Positions 34,579 through 42,928 of a stretch of 64,000 nt of DNA are shown here, piece by piece. The DNA is from Aliarcobacter faecis (GTDB lineage Bacteria > Campylobacterota > Campylobacteria > Campylobacterales > Arcobacteraceae): assembly GCF_013201705.1 (NCBI RefSeq), contig NZ_CP053837.1:868001-932000 (forward strand), in the 5' to 3' direction. The position numbers and the translations under genes were made by a program. The notes beneath the pieces were generated by a model. The model saw only the letters and a program-made list of their open reading frames with translations. It searched no databases and was not told where the DNA came from. Within the stretch, counting starts at the first letter, position 1; the number at the start of each line of letters is the position of its first letter.

Positions 34579-35340
34579 ATGAAAAAATATCAAATTTTTA
34601 CTATTGTTGCTCTATTACTATTAACTTTTAGTTATACAATTCCAGTTATTGGATTTAATGGGATAATGGAAAGAATAAAGAATCATGATACAAAAGATAT
34701 TCCAACTTATGTAGCAAAAATTTGGGATTTTTATCACTCTTTTCAATATGTAAGTCCAAATACTCCCAAAAGTGCAGTTGGGTCTTTTGAAAAGATGATG
34801 GAATTAAAGGCTGAAATAGGCGTTGCTAGTATGCCTGTATGGAGAGTTTCACTTGAAGCTCCAAATTATCCAAAAGAGGCTTTTCCTGATGGAATTCCCG
34901 TATATTTTCATTTTGATGGTTATAGTGGAGATGTACAAGAGATGAATACAATAAACCATTATATTGGAATGTATCCAATGGAGCATGGTGGTCAATTTGA
35001 AAGAAGTGTTGTACCTTATTTCTTTTTGGCTCTTACACTAATGATGATAGGATTTTTATATTATGATGGAAAAGCCTCATGGTTACTTATGATAATTCCT
35101 GTTGTTTTACCAATTGCTTTTTTAATTGATTATTCAGGATGGCTATATTGGTATGGACATAATATGCAAGATTGGGGAGCTTTCAAAGTAAAACCATTTA
35201 TGCCAACAGTATTTGGTGATGGAAAAGTTGCACAATTTACAACTCACTCTTATCCACATACAGGGTTTTATATCTTAATTGCGGTTAGTGTTTTAAGTCT
35301 ATTAGCTATATTTTCAAAAAGAAAAGAGCAAAAAAATTAG
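34579..35340 (+). CDS. nosB: NosB-like membrane protein of the clade II nos cluster
   Basis: A 253-residue inner-membrane protein found directly after nosZ in clade II clusters such as Wolinella. It has an N-terminal membrane helix (about 5-25), a large extracytoplasmic loop (about 30-145) and three further helices (about 150-170, 176-194 and 230-246). Histidine-rich positions near the membrane (HYIGMYPMEHGGQ, WYGHNMQDW, THSYPHTGF) could bind metal or a cofactor. Its function is not established in the family; a role in NosZ activation or electron supply is inferred. Confidence 0.85.
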   Translation: MKKYQIFTIVALLLLTFSYTIPVIGFNGIMERIKNHDTKDIPTYVAKIWDFYHSFQYVSPNTPKSAVGSFEKMMELKAEIGVASMPVWRVSLEAPNYPKEAFPDGIPVYFHFDGYSGDVQEMNTINHYIGMYPMEHGGQFERSVVPYFFLALTLMMIGFLYYDGKASWLLMIIPVVLPIAFLIDYSGWLYWYGHNMQDWGAFKVKPFMPTVFGDGKVAQFTTHSYPHTGFYILIAVSVLSLLAIFSKRKEQKN

Positions 35341-36561
35341 ATGAAAAAACTAATTTTACTTTTACTTTTTTCTAGCTATTTTATTTTTGCATTTGAACTT
35401 CAAGAGGCAATAGATAAAGCTCCTATTGGCTCTAAAATAACTTTAGCCCAAGGAGAATATCATGGTAATTTGGTAATAAACAAACCACTTACTATTGATG
35501 GAGTAGATAAAAAAGCAAAAATAATTGGTGATGGAAATAGTAGTGTAATTACTATAAAAAGTTCAAATGTTGTTATTAAAAATTTAACTATTCTTAATAG
35601 TGGTTTTAGTGTAGAAAATATAGATAGTGCGATATTTGCAAAAGAGGTAAATAATATTACTATTGAAAATAACCATATTTCGGATAGTTTGTTTGGTGTA
35701 AATTTTGAGCAAGTAAATAGATCTAAAATCATAGATAATTTTATTACTTCAAAAGATTTAGAATTGGGTATTAGAGGTGATGCAATTAGGCTTTGGAGTT
35801 CTCATGATAATCAACTTTTATCAAATAGAATTTATAAATCAAGAGATTTTGTACTTTGGTATTCAAGTGGAAATAATATAGAAAATAATTATGGAAGCTA
35901 CAATAGATACTCTTTGCATTTTATGTATGCTGGAAGAAATATGGTTAGAAATAACCTTTTTGAGTATAACTCAGTAGGAATATTTTTTATGTATAGTAGT
36001 GGAACAATTGCTATTTCTAATACTGTAAAAAACTCTTTGGGAGCATTTGGAGTTGGAATTGGTATGAAAGACTCTTCAAACTTTACACTTCTTGAAAATA
36101 ATCTTATTTATAATCCAAGAGGATTGTATCTTGACCAATCTCCTTATCATCCAAGAACTGTAAATATTTTTGAAAGAAATAATATTTTATACAATTCAAG
36201 TGGGATTCAATTTCAAGTATCAAGAGAGAGAAGTATCTTTAATGAAAATGTTATTAAAGGAAATATTGAAGCAGTTGTAAGTGATACTCCTAGAAATAAT
36301 CTTTCAATAAATGACTGGAATGCAAATTACTGGGATATGTATGAAGGATTTGATAAAAATGGAGATGGTTATGGAGATATTCCATATAAACACTATGTTT
36401 ATGCTGATAAATTGTGGCTTTATAACCCAAATGTAAAGTTCTTTTATGGTTCAGTTATTATGGATTTATTAAATTTCTTAGCAAAATTTATTCCATTTTC
36501 AGAGCCAGAACTTTTAGCAGTTGATAATAAACCAATGATGGAGTACAAAATTGCAAAGTAA
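35341..36561 (+). CDS. nosD: NosD, periplasmic copper-site assembly protein
   Basis: A 406-residue exported protein. A signal peptide (1-17) precedes a parallel beta-helix of CASH/PbH1 repeats (about 35-340), shown by the recurring IENNHISDS, NLLSNRIY-like and NIENNYGSYN rungs and the family stretch SSGNNIENNYGSYNRYSLHF. NosD works with the NosFY transporter to build the CuZ site of NosZ. The ATG begins directly after the nosB stop with no gap. Its end overlaps the nosG TTG start by 11 bases. Confidence 0.95.
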   Translation: MKKLILLLLFSSYFIFAFELQEAIDKAPIGSKITLAQGEYHGNLVINKPLTIDGVDKKAKIIGDGNSSVITIKSSNVVIKNLTILNSGFSVENIDSAIFAKEVNNITIENNHISDSLFGVNFEQVNRSKIIDNFITSKDLELGIRGDAIRLWSSHDNQLLSNRIYKSRDFVLWYSSGNNIENNYGSYNRYSLHFMYAGRNMVRNNLFEYNSVGIFFMYSSGTIAISNTVKNSLGAFGVGIGMKDSSNFTLLENNLIYNPRGLYLDQSPYHPRTVNIFERNNILYNSSGIQFQVSRERSIFNENVIKGNIEAVVSDTPRNNLSINDWNANYWDMYEGFDKNGDGYGDIPYKHYVYADKLWLYNPNVKFFYGSVIMDLLNFLAKFIPFSEPELLAVDNKPMMEYKIAK

Positions 36562-37279
36562 AAATGATGAAAAAAGAAGAGATTTTGTAAAACTGGGAGC
36601 AGGTGCACTATTTTTTGGCTCATTAATAGGAGCAGGAGTGTATTTAGCTCCAAGATTAAATGCAAGAGAGAGACTTTTAAGACCACCTGGTGCTTTAGAT
36701 GAAAAAGAGTTCTTATCTACATGTATAAAGTGTGGGCAATGTGTACAAGTTTGTCCTTATCATACTTTATCACTTTTAGATATAACTTATGGAAATAGCA
36801 TAGGAACACCTTATGTAGATGCAAGAGCTAGAGGGTGTTATTTATGTGATTTACTCCCTTGTGTATTAGCTTGTCCTAGTGGTTCATTAAATCATGATAT
36901 TACAAAAGCGGAGCAAGTAGAAATGGGAGTTGCTATGCTTAAAAACCCAAATAAATGTTTAGCTCTTTTAGGACAAAATGTAAAACAAGAGGATATAGCT
37001 TCTATTTTAACTCATTCAAATAAAAATGAAAGAGAACAAAAAGTGCTTGATGATTTACAAGAGTATGTAGGTAAACCTTGTACTATTTGTGCTGATTTAT
37101 GCCCATATCCACAAAAAGATAAAGCAATAGCAATGGTTAGTGATAATAAAGGTAATTTTTATCCAGAAGTAAGAAATCAATGTGTTGGTTGTGGAGTTTG
37201 TGAAGAACTTTGCCCTGTAAGTGGTGAGTCTGCTATTGTAATTATACCTAGAGTTAAATATGAGGAGATATATTCATGA
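36551..37279 (+). CDS. nosG: NosG, NapG-like ferredoxin with twin-arginine signal
   Basis: A 242-residue periplasmic iron-sulfur protein. The N-terminus has a Tat-type signal (EKRRDFVKLGAGALFFGSL). Four cysteine clusters follow: CIKCGQCVQVCP, CYLCDLLPCVLACP, CTICADLCP and CVGCGVCEELCP, fit for up to four 4Fe-4S centres. It is thought to pass electrons from menaquinol, via NosH, to the small cytochromes and NosZ. The start is TTG at 36551, inside the nosD end, with GGAG 8 bases upstream; no in-frame ATG occurs nearby, so this start is well supported. Confidence 0.93.
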   Translation: MQSKNDEKRRDFVKLGAGALFFGSLIGAGVYLAPRLNARERLLRPPGALDEKEFLSTCIKCGQCVQVCPYHTLSLLDITYGNSIGTPYVDARARGCYLCDLLPCVLACPSGSLNHDITKAEQVEMGVAMLKNPNKCLALLGQNVKQEDIASILTHSNKNEREQKVLDDLQEYVGKPCTICADLCPYPQKDKAIAMVSDNKGNFYPEVRNQCVGCGVCEELCPVSGESAIVIIPRVKYEEIYS

Positions 37280-37833
37280 AAAAAATATTAATAAGTTTAC
37301 TTATTGCATCTTTGTTTATTGCTTGTAGTGATAATAAAAAAGAGAAAGAGCTTAAAAATGAACAAACAAAAGAGCAGGTAAAAACTACTTCAAATCAAAA
37401 AATTACTATAACAGAAAACAATACTACTATTGAAAAAGAGAATCCATTTATCTCTTATGATTTAGATGGGAATAGGGTTGTTAGAATTTCACCTGATGGA
37501 GAGGAAACAGCTCTTACAAAAGAGTTAGGAGCATTAATATCTATCAAAAATAGTTATGAAAAATTAAATGCAAAAATACTCTCTCAAAGACTTAGCAAAA
37601 ACTATATGCAAAAATGTTCAGCTTGTCATGATAACTATGCAAATGGAGTTATTGGACCATCTTTATTAGATAAAAGTGAAGATGAGATATTCCAAGCTAT
37701 AAAGGTATATCAAACGGGAGAAAAGAAAAATGTGCTTATGAAAGATTTGATTTCAAAAATGCCAGATAGTGAAATTAGAAGTTTGGCTAGTGAAATTGCA
37801 CAATTAAATAAAGAAGTAAGGGAGAATAAATAG
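37276..37833 (+). CDS. nosC1: NosC1, cytochrome c lipoprotein
   Basis: A 185-residue periplasmic lipoprotein with lipobox LFIAC near residue 17, a charged linker (20-60) and a monohaem cytochrome c domain with CSACH near residue 115 (MQKCSACHDNYANGVIGPSL). A distal methionine is available in SKMPDSEIRSLA. It is one of the paired small cytochromes of the Wolinella-type cluster and is expected to carry electrons from NosGH to NosZ. The ATG overlaps the nosG stop by 4 bases. Confidence 0.9.
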   Translation: MKKILISLLIASLFIACSDNKKEKELKNEQTKEQVKTTSNQKITITENNTTIEKENPFISYDLDGNRVVRISPDGEETALTKELGALISIKNSYEKLNAKILSQRLSKNYMQKCSACHDNYANGVIGPSLLDKSEDEIFQAIKVYQTGEKKNVLMKDLISKMPDSEIRSLASEIAQLNKEVRENK

Positions 37834-38271
37834 ATGAAAGCAAAAAATATTGTTGGGATAATCCTTATTGTAGTAATTCTGTTTTTACTGTTTTTAGTTC
37901 TTTCTCAAGAGAGCTCTAAAAAAGTTGAAGTTGTAGAGAAAGTGGAAGAAAAAGTTTCTAAAGTTGAGCCAAAATTGGAAAAAAGTGAAGAGGAGAAATA
38001 TTTAGAAGATTTAAAAAAACAAGCTGGAGCAAAAACTGATTATGAAGTTAGTAAATATTATAAAACAGCCTGTTCTTCTTGTCATGGAAAATCTGGAGAA
38101 GGAACAAAAGTTGCTCCAAGTATTGCTGGGAAATCTTATGAGTATATTGTAGAAAAACTTGATGATTATAAAAATGATAGAGTAGTAAACTCTTTAATGA
38201 AAGGTTTATTGAACAATACAAGTGATGAAGATTTAAAAATTTTAGCAAAAGAGATTGCAAACTTTAAATAG
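37834..38271 (+). CDS. nosC2: NosC2, membrane-anchored cytochrome c
   Basis: A 145-residue protein. An uncleaved N-terminal helix (about 6-26) anchors it, followed by a Lys/Glu-rich linker (27-60) and a monohaem cytochrome c domain with CSSCH near residue 82 (KTACSSCHGKSGEGTKVAPSI). The second half aligns by eye with NosC1, so the two probably arose by duplication but use different anchors. It starts directly after the nosC1 stop. Predicted electron carrier to NosZ. Confidence 0.9.
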   Translation: MKAKNIVGIILIVVILFLLFLVLSQESSKKVEVVEKVEEKVSKVEPKLEKSEEEKYLEDLKKQAGAKTDYEVSKYYKTACSSCHGKSGEGTKVAPSIAGKSYEYIVEKLDDYKNDRVVNSLMKGLLNNTSDEDLKILAKEIANFK

Positions 38272-38279
38272 AGGATATT

Positions 38280-39173
38280 ATGGATAAGTATAATACAAGA
38301 GCTACTATAGAAGATACTGGCTTTTTTGATACATTTATTACTACAACAAAAGATGGTAAAAAAAAGCTTGGAATTAGATTTTATAGATGGCTTGTGGTTA
38401 TTTTTGTACATTTGTTATTTATTCTTTCATATTATATAGATTTACAAATGTTGGAGGGAGATTTAAGTGGTTCTAGATTTTTAGGATTTCATTTAACAGA
38501 TCCTTTTATTGCCTTACAAGTTTTTGCTAGTACGCATCATATACCAATAAATTTAATAATTGGTACTTTAACTATTGTAATAGTATATATGTTAATAGGT
38601 GGAAGGGCTTACTGCTCTTGGGTTTGTCCTTATACTATTTTGGGTGAAATCTCAGAAAAATTACATAGATATTTAAAAAAGAGAAAGATTGTAAAATCAT
38701 ATAAATTTAATCATAATATTAAATATATATTTTGGGCAATATTTTTATTTCTCTCTTTTATTAGTGGATATTTGGTATTTGAGATAATAAATGTAGTTGG
38801 AATAATTTCAAGAGTATTAATATATGGTTATAGTGTGGCAATAGCTTTTGTAGTAGCTGTTTTTTTAGTTGATACATTTTTTTCTCAAAGATTTTGGTGT
38901 AGATATGTTTGTCCTATTGGAACAACATATAGTTTTATTGGATGGGGAAGTACAACAAAAATAGTTTGGGATGATAGTTGTGATCATTGTAGGGTTTGTG
39001 CAAATGTTTGTTTAGTTCCACATGTTTTAGATATCACAAAGAAAAATGCAAATATAAATAATAGTAAAGAGCAGACAGTTATTAGTGGAGATTGTACACT
39101 TTGTGGAAGATGTGTTGAGGTGTGTCATAATGATTCACTAAAATTTGAAACTAAATTAAAGAAGTTAATATGA
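38280..39173 (+). CDS. nosH: NosH, NapH-like membrane ferredoxin
   Basis: A 297-residue inner-membrane protein with four or five helices. Two CxxxCP motifs lie at membrane edges (CSWVCPYTILGE and CRYVCPIGT), and the C-terminal cytoplasmic part has two 4Fe-4S sites (CDHCRVCANVC and CTLCGRCVEVC). NapH-type proteins oxidise menaquinol and hand electrons to the NapG/NosG partner, here encoded three genes upstream. It starts 8 bases after nosC2 and overlaps nosF by 4 bases. Confidence 0.93.
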   Translation: MDKYNTRATIEDTGFFDTFITTTKDGKKKLGIRFYRWLVVIFVHLLFILSYYIDLQMLEGDLSGSRFLGFHLTDPFIALQVFASTHHIPINLIIGTLTIVIVYMLIGGRAYCSWVCPYTILGEISEKLHRYLKKRKIVKSYKFNHNIKYIFWAIFLFLSFISGYLVFEIINVVGIISRVLIYGYSVAIAFVVAVFLVDTFFSQRFWCRYVCPIGTTYSFIGWGSTTKIVWDDSCDHCRVCANVCLVPHVLDITKKNANINNSKEQTVISGDCTLCGRCVEVCHNDSLKFETKLKKLI

Positions 39174-39808
39174 TAAAAATAGAAAACCTTACAAAAGTTT
39201 TTGGAACTCAAATCTCTTTAAATAATATCTCTTTAGAGTTAAAAAAAGGGGATAGTATTATAATTATGGGACAAAATGGAGCAGGAAAAACTACTTTAAT
39301 AAGAAGTATTTTAGGACAATATATTCCTACAAGTGGCAAAATAGAGGTTGTTGGTATAAACCCTTTTAAAAATAGAGTTGATACAATCTCTAAAATAGGT
39401 TTTGTTCCTCAACTTCCACCACCAATTAAATTAACTGTAGATGAGCTTATAAATTTTGCAGTAAAATCTAGTAATATAAGTAAAGATGAGGTAATTACTC
39501 TTTGTTCCAAAATGGATTTGGATATAAAAGAGCATTTTAAAAAAGTTTTTTTTAAACTTTCTGGTGGAATGAAACAAAAACTTCTAATCTCTATAGCAAT
39601 AGCTAAAAATCCTGATATATTCATATTTGATGAACCAACAGCAAATCTTGACCCAAAAGGAAGAGAGAGTTTCTATGAGATAATAAAAGAGTATAAAAAA
39701 GATAGACTTAGTATATTTATAAGCCATCGTATAGAAGAGGTTTCTAATATCGTAAATAGAAGAATTGAACTTGATTTAGGAAAGGTTGTTTTAGATGAAA
39801 AAATTTAG
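39170..39808 (+). CDS. nosF: NosF, ABC transporter ATPase for NosZ maturation
   Basis: A 212-residue cytoplasmic ATPase, shorter than many NosF proteins (about 300). Walker A is GQNGAGKTT, the signature FKLSGGMKQK, Walker B IFIFDEPTANLDP and the H-loop ISHRIEE. It powers NosY, which with NosD delivers sulfur or copper for the CuZ cluster. It overlaps nosH (4 bases) and nosL (14 bases). The C-terminal domain usual after the H-loop is almost absent. Confidence 0.93.
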   Translation: MIKIENLTKVFGTQISLNNISLELKKGDSIIIMGQNGAGKTTLIRSILGQYIPTSGKIEVVGINPFKNRVDTISKIGFVPQLPPPIKLTVDELINFAVKSSNISKDEVITLCSKMDLDIKEHFKKVFFKLSGGMKQKLLISIAIAKNPDIFIFDEPTANLDPKGRESFYEIIKEYKKDRLSIFISHRIEEVSNIVNRRIELDLGKVVLDEKI

Positions 39809-40229
39809 TTTTTTGTTAATTTTTGTTTTAGGTTTATTTTTTACAGCTTGTGATTCACAAATTGATACAACAGCAAAAGAGGTAAAATTTGATAGAGAGA
39901 TTTGTGAAAGATGTAAGATGATTATTAGTGATAGAAATTATGCAGTTCAAATAATTAATCCAAATGATGGTAAAAGGTACTATCATGATGACATAGGTTG
40001 TGCAGTTTTATGGTTTAAAGAGAATGGTATAACTTGGGAAAAAGAGGCAATTATTTATGTAACAGATGCAAAAACAGGAAAATGGCTTGATGTAAAAAAA
40101 GCGTTTTGGACTTTTGGAGCAACTACTCCTATGGATTTTGGATTTAGTGCTTATGAACAAAGACAAGATGGTGTAGAAAATTATGATTATAGTTATACTA
40201 GAGAAAAAATATTAGGACAAAATAGATGA
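39795..40229 (+). CDS. nosL: NosL copper chaperone lipoprotein (first copy)
   Basis: A 144-residue lipoprotein, lipobox LFFTAC near residue 19. The copper-binding motif CERCKMIISDRNYAVQI and the downstream FFDDIGCAVLW-like region (YHDDIGCAVLWFKEN) are typical of NosL, which binds Cu(I) at the outer face and feeds NosZ. It sits between nosF and nosY, whereas in Wolinella nosL follows nosY. It overlaps both neighbours. Confidence 0.93.
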   Translation: MKKFSFLLIFVLGLFFTACDSQIDTTAKEVKFDREICERCKMIISDRNYAVQIINPNDGKRYYHDDIGCAVLWFKENGITWEKEAIIYVTDAKTGKWLDVKKAFWTFGATTPMDFGFSAYEQRQDGVENYDYSYTREKILGQNR

Positions 40230-41053
40230 AAAATCTATTTTTAGTTTTTAAAACTGATATAAGTGAAGCTTTAAGGTCCAAATGGTTTTTAGTTTATACT
40301 TTAGTTTTTGGTGGAATTATAGCTTTGTTTTTTATAACAGGTATTACTGAATCAAGAATTCAAGGTTTTAGTGGTCTTAGTAGATTACTACTAATTTTTA
40401 TTGAAATTTGTATAGTAATTGTTCCTATATTTATTTTGATAAATACAGTACGAACAATTGCAGGTGAGAGAGATAGTAATATTTTAGAGTATATGTTATC
40501 TTTTCCAATTTCACTAAAAGAGTATTTTTTTGGAAAGTTTTTTGGAAAACTTTTTGTTGTAACTTTACCAATAATTGGTGCTTTAGTTTTAGCTTTAGTT
40601 TGGAGTCTTTTTAAAGGTGCAACTGTTCCTTGGGGGATATTTTTTTATTATATGGGATTGATTATTGCAGTTAATATTTGCTTTTTAGGGCTTAGTTTTT
40701 TTATATCTTCAATAGTTAAAACTCAAGAAGTTGCCTTAGGAATTGCTTTTTTTGTTTGGTTATTTTTACTTGCTTTAATAGATTTACTTTTAATTGGATT
40801 TTTAATAAAAACTACAGCAAATCCAGAGTTAATCTACTCAATAGCTTTAATAAATCCATTACAAGTATTTAGAATAGGTGCTATTACTCTATTTGACCCA
40901 GAGTTATCTGTTATTGGACCAGCTAGTTATTTTATTCTTGATGAGTTTGGAAAAGAGCTAATAGCAATATATTGTATTTTTTATCCAGCTATTGTTGGAT
41001 TTTTATTTAGTATTTTTGGATATTTTATTTTTAAAAGAAAGGATTTAGTGTGA
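40226..41053 (+). CDS. nosY: NosY, ABC transporter permease
   Basis: A 275-residue inner-membrane permease with six helices. The N-terminal DISEALRSKWFLVY segment, the INTVRTIAGERDSN coupling region and PISLKEYFFGKFFGK are typical of ABC-2/NosY proteins. It pairs with NosF and NosD in CuZ assembly. It overlaps nosL by 4 bases, and its stop overlaps the GTG start of the second nosL-like gene. Confidence 0.94.
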   Translation: MKNLFLVFKTDISEALRSKWFLVYTLVFGGIIALFFITGITESRIQGFSGLSRLLLIFIEICIVIVPIFILINTVRTIAGERDSNILEYMLSFPISLKEYFFGKFFGKLFVVTLPIIGALVLALVWSLFKGATVPWGIFFYYMGLIIAVNICFLGLSFFISSIVKTQEVALGIAFFVWLFLLALIDLLLIGFLIKTTANPELIYSIALINPLQVFRIGAITLFDPELSVIGPASYFILDEFGKELIAIYCIFYPAIVGFLFSIFGYFIFKRKDLV

Positions 41054-41523
41054 AAAAGATATTTTTTTTACTTATTTTTATTTGTGTATCAATTTTTGGT
41101 GCTGATATTTTATCAAAAGAGTATAAAGATTTAAATCTTAAACAAGATATGTGTCCCGTAAAAAATGTACCTATTGAAAAACATAAAGATTGGTTGGGAT
41201 ATGTAGAGTTTAATGATGGAAAAATAATAGCTCTTAGCTCTCCTAAATATAGTTTTGCTTACTATTTAAAAGAGTTAAATCATAATAAAAATGAGAATAT
41301 TAAAGCTATTTATGTAACAGATTTTAAAACAAAAAAGATAATTGATGCAAAAACAGCTTATTATGTTTTTGGGAGTAATCTTATGAGTGTTGGTGGAGAT
41401 GATGTTATCCCTTTTGAATTAGAGTCTGATGCTAAAGAGTTTTTTGATACAAAACATGGAAAACAGATATATAGATTTGATAGAATGACAGAGAATTTTA
41501 TTAACTATTTAGATATGAGATAA
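41050..41523 (+). CDS. NosL-family protein (second copy)
   Basis: A 157-residue exported NosL-like protein. The signal peptide (about 1-17, ending IFGA) lacks a lipobox cysteine, so it is soluble. The metal-binding segment is DMCPVKNVPIEKHKDW, with one Cys and a nearby Met absent, in place of CxxCKM. The C-terminal half (IYVTDFKTKKIIDAKTAYYVFGS) aligns well with the first copy (VTDAKTGKWLDVKKAFWTFG). The start is GTG, overlapping the nosY stop. It is the last gene of the operon and is followed by a strong terminator. A separate copper carrier step is plausible. Confidence 0.85.
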   Translation: MKKIFFLLIFICVSIFGADILSKEYKDLNLKQDMCPVKNVPIEKHKDWLGYVEFNDGKIIALSSPKYSFAYYLKELNHNKNENIKAIYVTDFKTKKIIDAKTAYYVFGSNLMSVGGDDVIPFELESDAKEFFDTKHGKQIYRFDRMTENFINYLDMR

Positions 41524-41545
41524 AAGGGATTTTATCCCTTTTTTT
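41522..41545 (+). terminator. Rho-independent terminator of the nos operon
   Basis: A 9-bp stem AAAAGGGAT/ATCCCTTTT (41522-41530 with 41534-41542) with a TTT loop and a continuing T-run, starting inside the stop codon of the last nos gene. Confidence 0.88.
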
Positions 41546-41554
41546 GGAGATACT

Positions 41555-42193
41555 TTAAAGTAAGTTTTCTAAATCTTCAAAACTATTTATGAAAAAATCA
41601 GCTTTTTTGAAATCTTGAGAAGTAGTAAACTCATTTTTAATAACTATACAATCAATATTTGCACTTTTTGCACTTTGTAACCCTCTTTGAGAATCTTCTA
41701 CAACTATTGCTTCAAAATCTTTTGCATTAAATTTTTCTAAGCCTTTTAAATAGGGTTCAGGATGTGGTTTTGCTCTTTCATAATCTTCTACACAAAGAAT
41801 AAAATCCATAAAATCTATAATTTGTCGATTTTTATGAATTAGTTCAAAATCAACTCTTCTTGAAGTTGTTACTATTGCCATTTTATATCTCTTTGATAAC
41901 TCTTTTAAAATATCTTTTACTTTTGGAATTGTTATATCTTTTGTTTGTAAAAACTCTTGATAAAAGTTATCTCTTATACTTCTATGTTTTTCTATGATAT
42001 CTTTTTCTATATTATTAATTTGTGCTAATTCAAAAGCACTTCCACCCTTTATCATAATTTTTTGATAAAAATCCATTTCAAGATTTAATCCTAATAGAGC
42101 AAGAGCCTTTTTATTTGCCTCAAAATACCATTTTTCAGTCTCTACTAAAACACCATCATTATCAAAAAGAATATATTTTTTTAAATTTTTCAT
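41555..42193 (-). CDS. HAD-superfamily phosphatase (beta-phosphoglucomutase/PGP-like)
   Basis: A 212-residue cytoplasmic hydrolase. The nucleophile motif is FDNDGVLVE near residues 10-18, motif II is IVTTSRR, the lysine is in RAKPHPEPYL, and the acidic motif is VVEDSQRGLQSA. A helical cap (about 18-85) places it in subfamily IA, near phosphoglycolate phosphatases and beta-phosphoglucomutases. The substrate is unknown. It is a single gene convergent with the nos operon. Confidence 0.88.
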   Translation of the reverse strand: MKNLKKYILFDNDGVLVETEKWYFEANKKALALLGLNLEMDFYQKIMIKGGSAFELAQINNIEKDIIEKHRSIRDNFYQEFLQTKDITIPKVKDILKELSKRYKMAIVTTSRRVDFELIHKNRQIIDFMDFILCVEDYERAKPHPEPYLKGLEKFNAKDFEAIVVEDSQRGLQSAKSANIDCIVIKNEFTTSQDFKKADFFINSFEDLENLL

Positions 42194-42214
42194 TAATATC
42201 CTTAAATATAGAGT

Positions 42215-42246
42215 AAAAAAAAAGGAAGCTTTTTAAAAGCTTCCTT
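42215..42246 (-). terminator. Rho-independent terminator after the LOG gene
   Basis: On the minus strand an almost uninterrupted palindrome (42222-42246, core GGAAGCTTTT/AAAAGCTTCC) is followed by at least eight T. It lies 119 bases past the LOG stop, so the leftward transcript has a long 3' tail. Confidence 0.7.
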
Positions 42247-42308
42247 AAGAATATAGGAGGAGTTTAAGTTAAAAAATTATCAACTTACAAGGTGATTATA
42301 AGTGTTTA

Positions 42309-42340
42309 TGATTAATATTATTTAAATAAACTATTAATCA
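42309..42340. promoter_or_regulatory. TGATTAATA inverted repeat downstream of LOG
   Basis: TGATTAATA (42309-42317) faces TATTAATCA (42332-42340) with a 14-base loop. It may be part of the 3' untranslated RNA of the leftward operon or an operator for the HAD gene. AT-only, so weak. Confidence 0.25.
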
Positions 42341-42364
42341 AAAGTAAACAAGATAATTTTTGTC

Positions 42365-42928
42365 TTATTTCTCCCATTTAGCTTTTGGAGCTTTATAAGT
42401 TTTTATTTTTTCTATTATTTCATCTATGTCATCACTAACTATTAGCATATCAACAAATCTTTGTGCAATAAATCCATTTTCAACACAAGAGTATAAAAAC
42501 TCAATTAATTTATCATAGTAACCATTTATATTAAAAAAAACAGATGGTTTTTGATGATGACCTATTTGAGCAGAAGATATTACATCAAAAATCTCATCAA
42601 AAGTTCCATAACCACCAGGAAGTGCTATAAAAGCATCACTTAGCTCCTCCATTTTTGCTTTTCTTTGGTTTATAGTTTCAACCTTATAAATTGATGTAAT
42701 ATCCATATTCTCAAGTTCTTTTGATGCTAAATCATAAGTTATTACACCAATTACTCTATTATTTTGTTTTAAAGATTCATTTGAGATTATTCCCATAAGT
42801 CCTTGTTTACTTCCACCATAAACAATATTTATATTATTAAGTGCAAGTTTTTTTGCTAATTTTATAGTTTGTTCTTTATAAATATCTTTATTCCCAAAAG
42901 CAGAACCACAATAAATTGCTACATTCAT
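42365..42928 (-). CDS. LOG-family nucleotide 5'-monophosphate phosphoribohydrolase
   Basis: A 187-residue cytoplasmic protein of the LOG (lonely guy)/TIGR00730 family. The nucleotide-binding stretch VYGGSKQGLMGIISNES and the catalytic PGGYGTFDEIFD signature are intact. Plant and actinobacterial members release cytokinin bases; bacterial members more generally cleave nucleoside monophosphates to base and ribose phosphate. The ATG overlaps the RND gene stop by 4 bases, so it ends the mlaA-mlaC-RND operon, although a functional link is not evident. Confidence 0.9.
   Translation of the reverse strand: MNVAIYCGSAFGNKDIYKEQTIKLAKKLALNNINIVYGGSKQGLMGIISNESLKQNNRVIGVITYDLASKELENMDITSIYKVETINQRKAKMEELSDAFIALPGGYGTFDEIFDVISSAQIGHHQKPSVFFNINGYYDKLIEFLYSCVENGFIAQRFVDMLIVSDDIDEIIEKIKTYKAPKAKWEK

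Noticed and set aside
42365-42928. Cytokinin production by the LOG protein
   Set aside because: LOG-family enzymes are widespread in bacteria with general nucleotide-cleaving roles; no isopentenyltransferase gene lies nearby.
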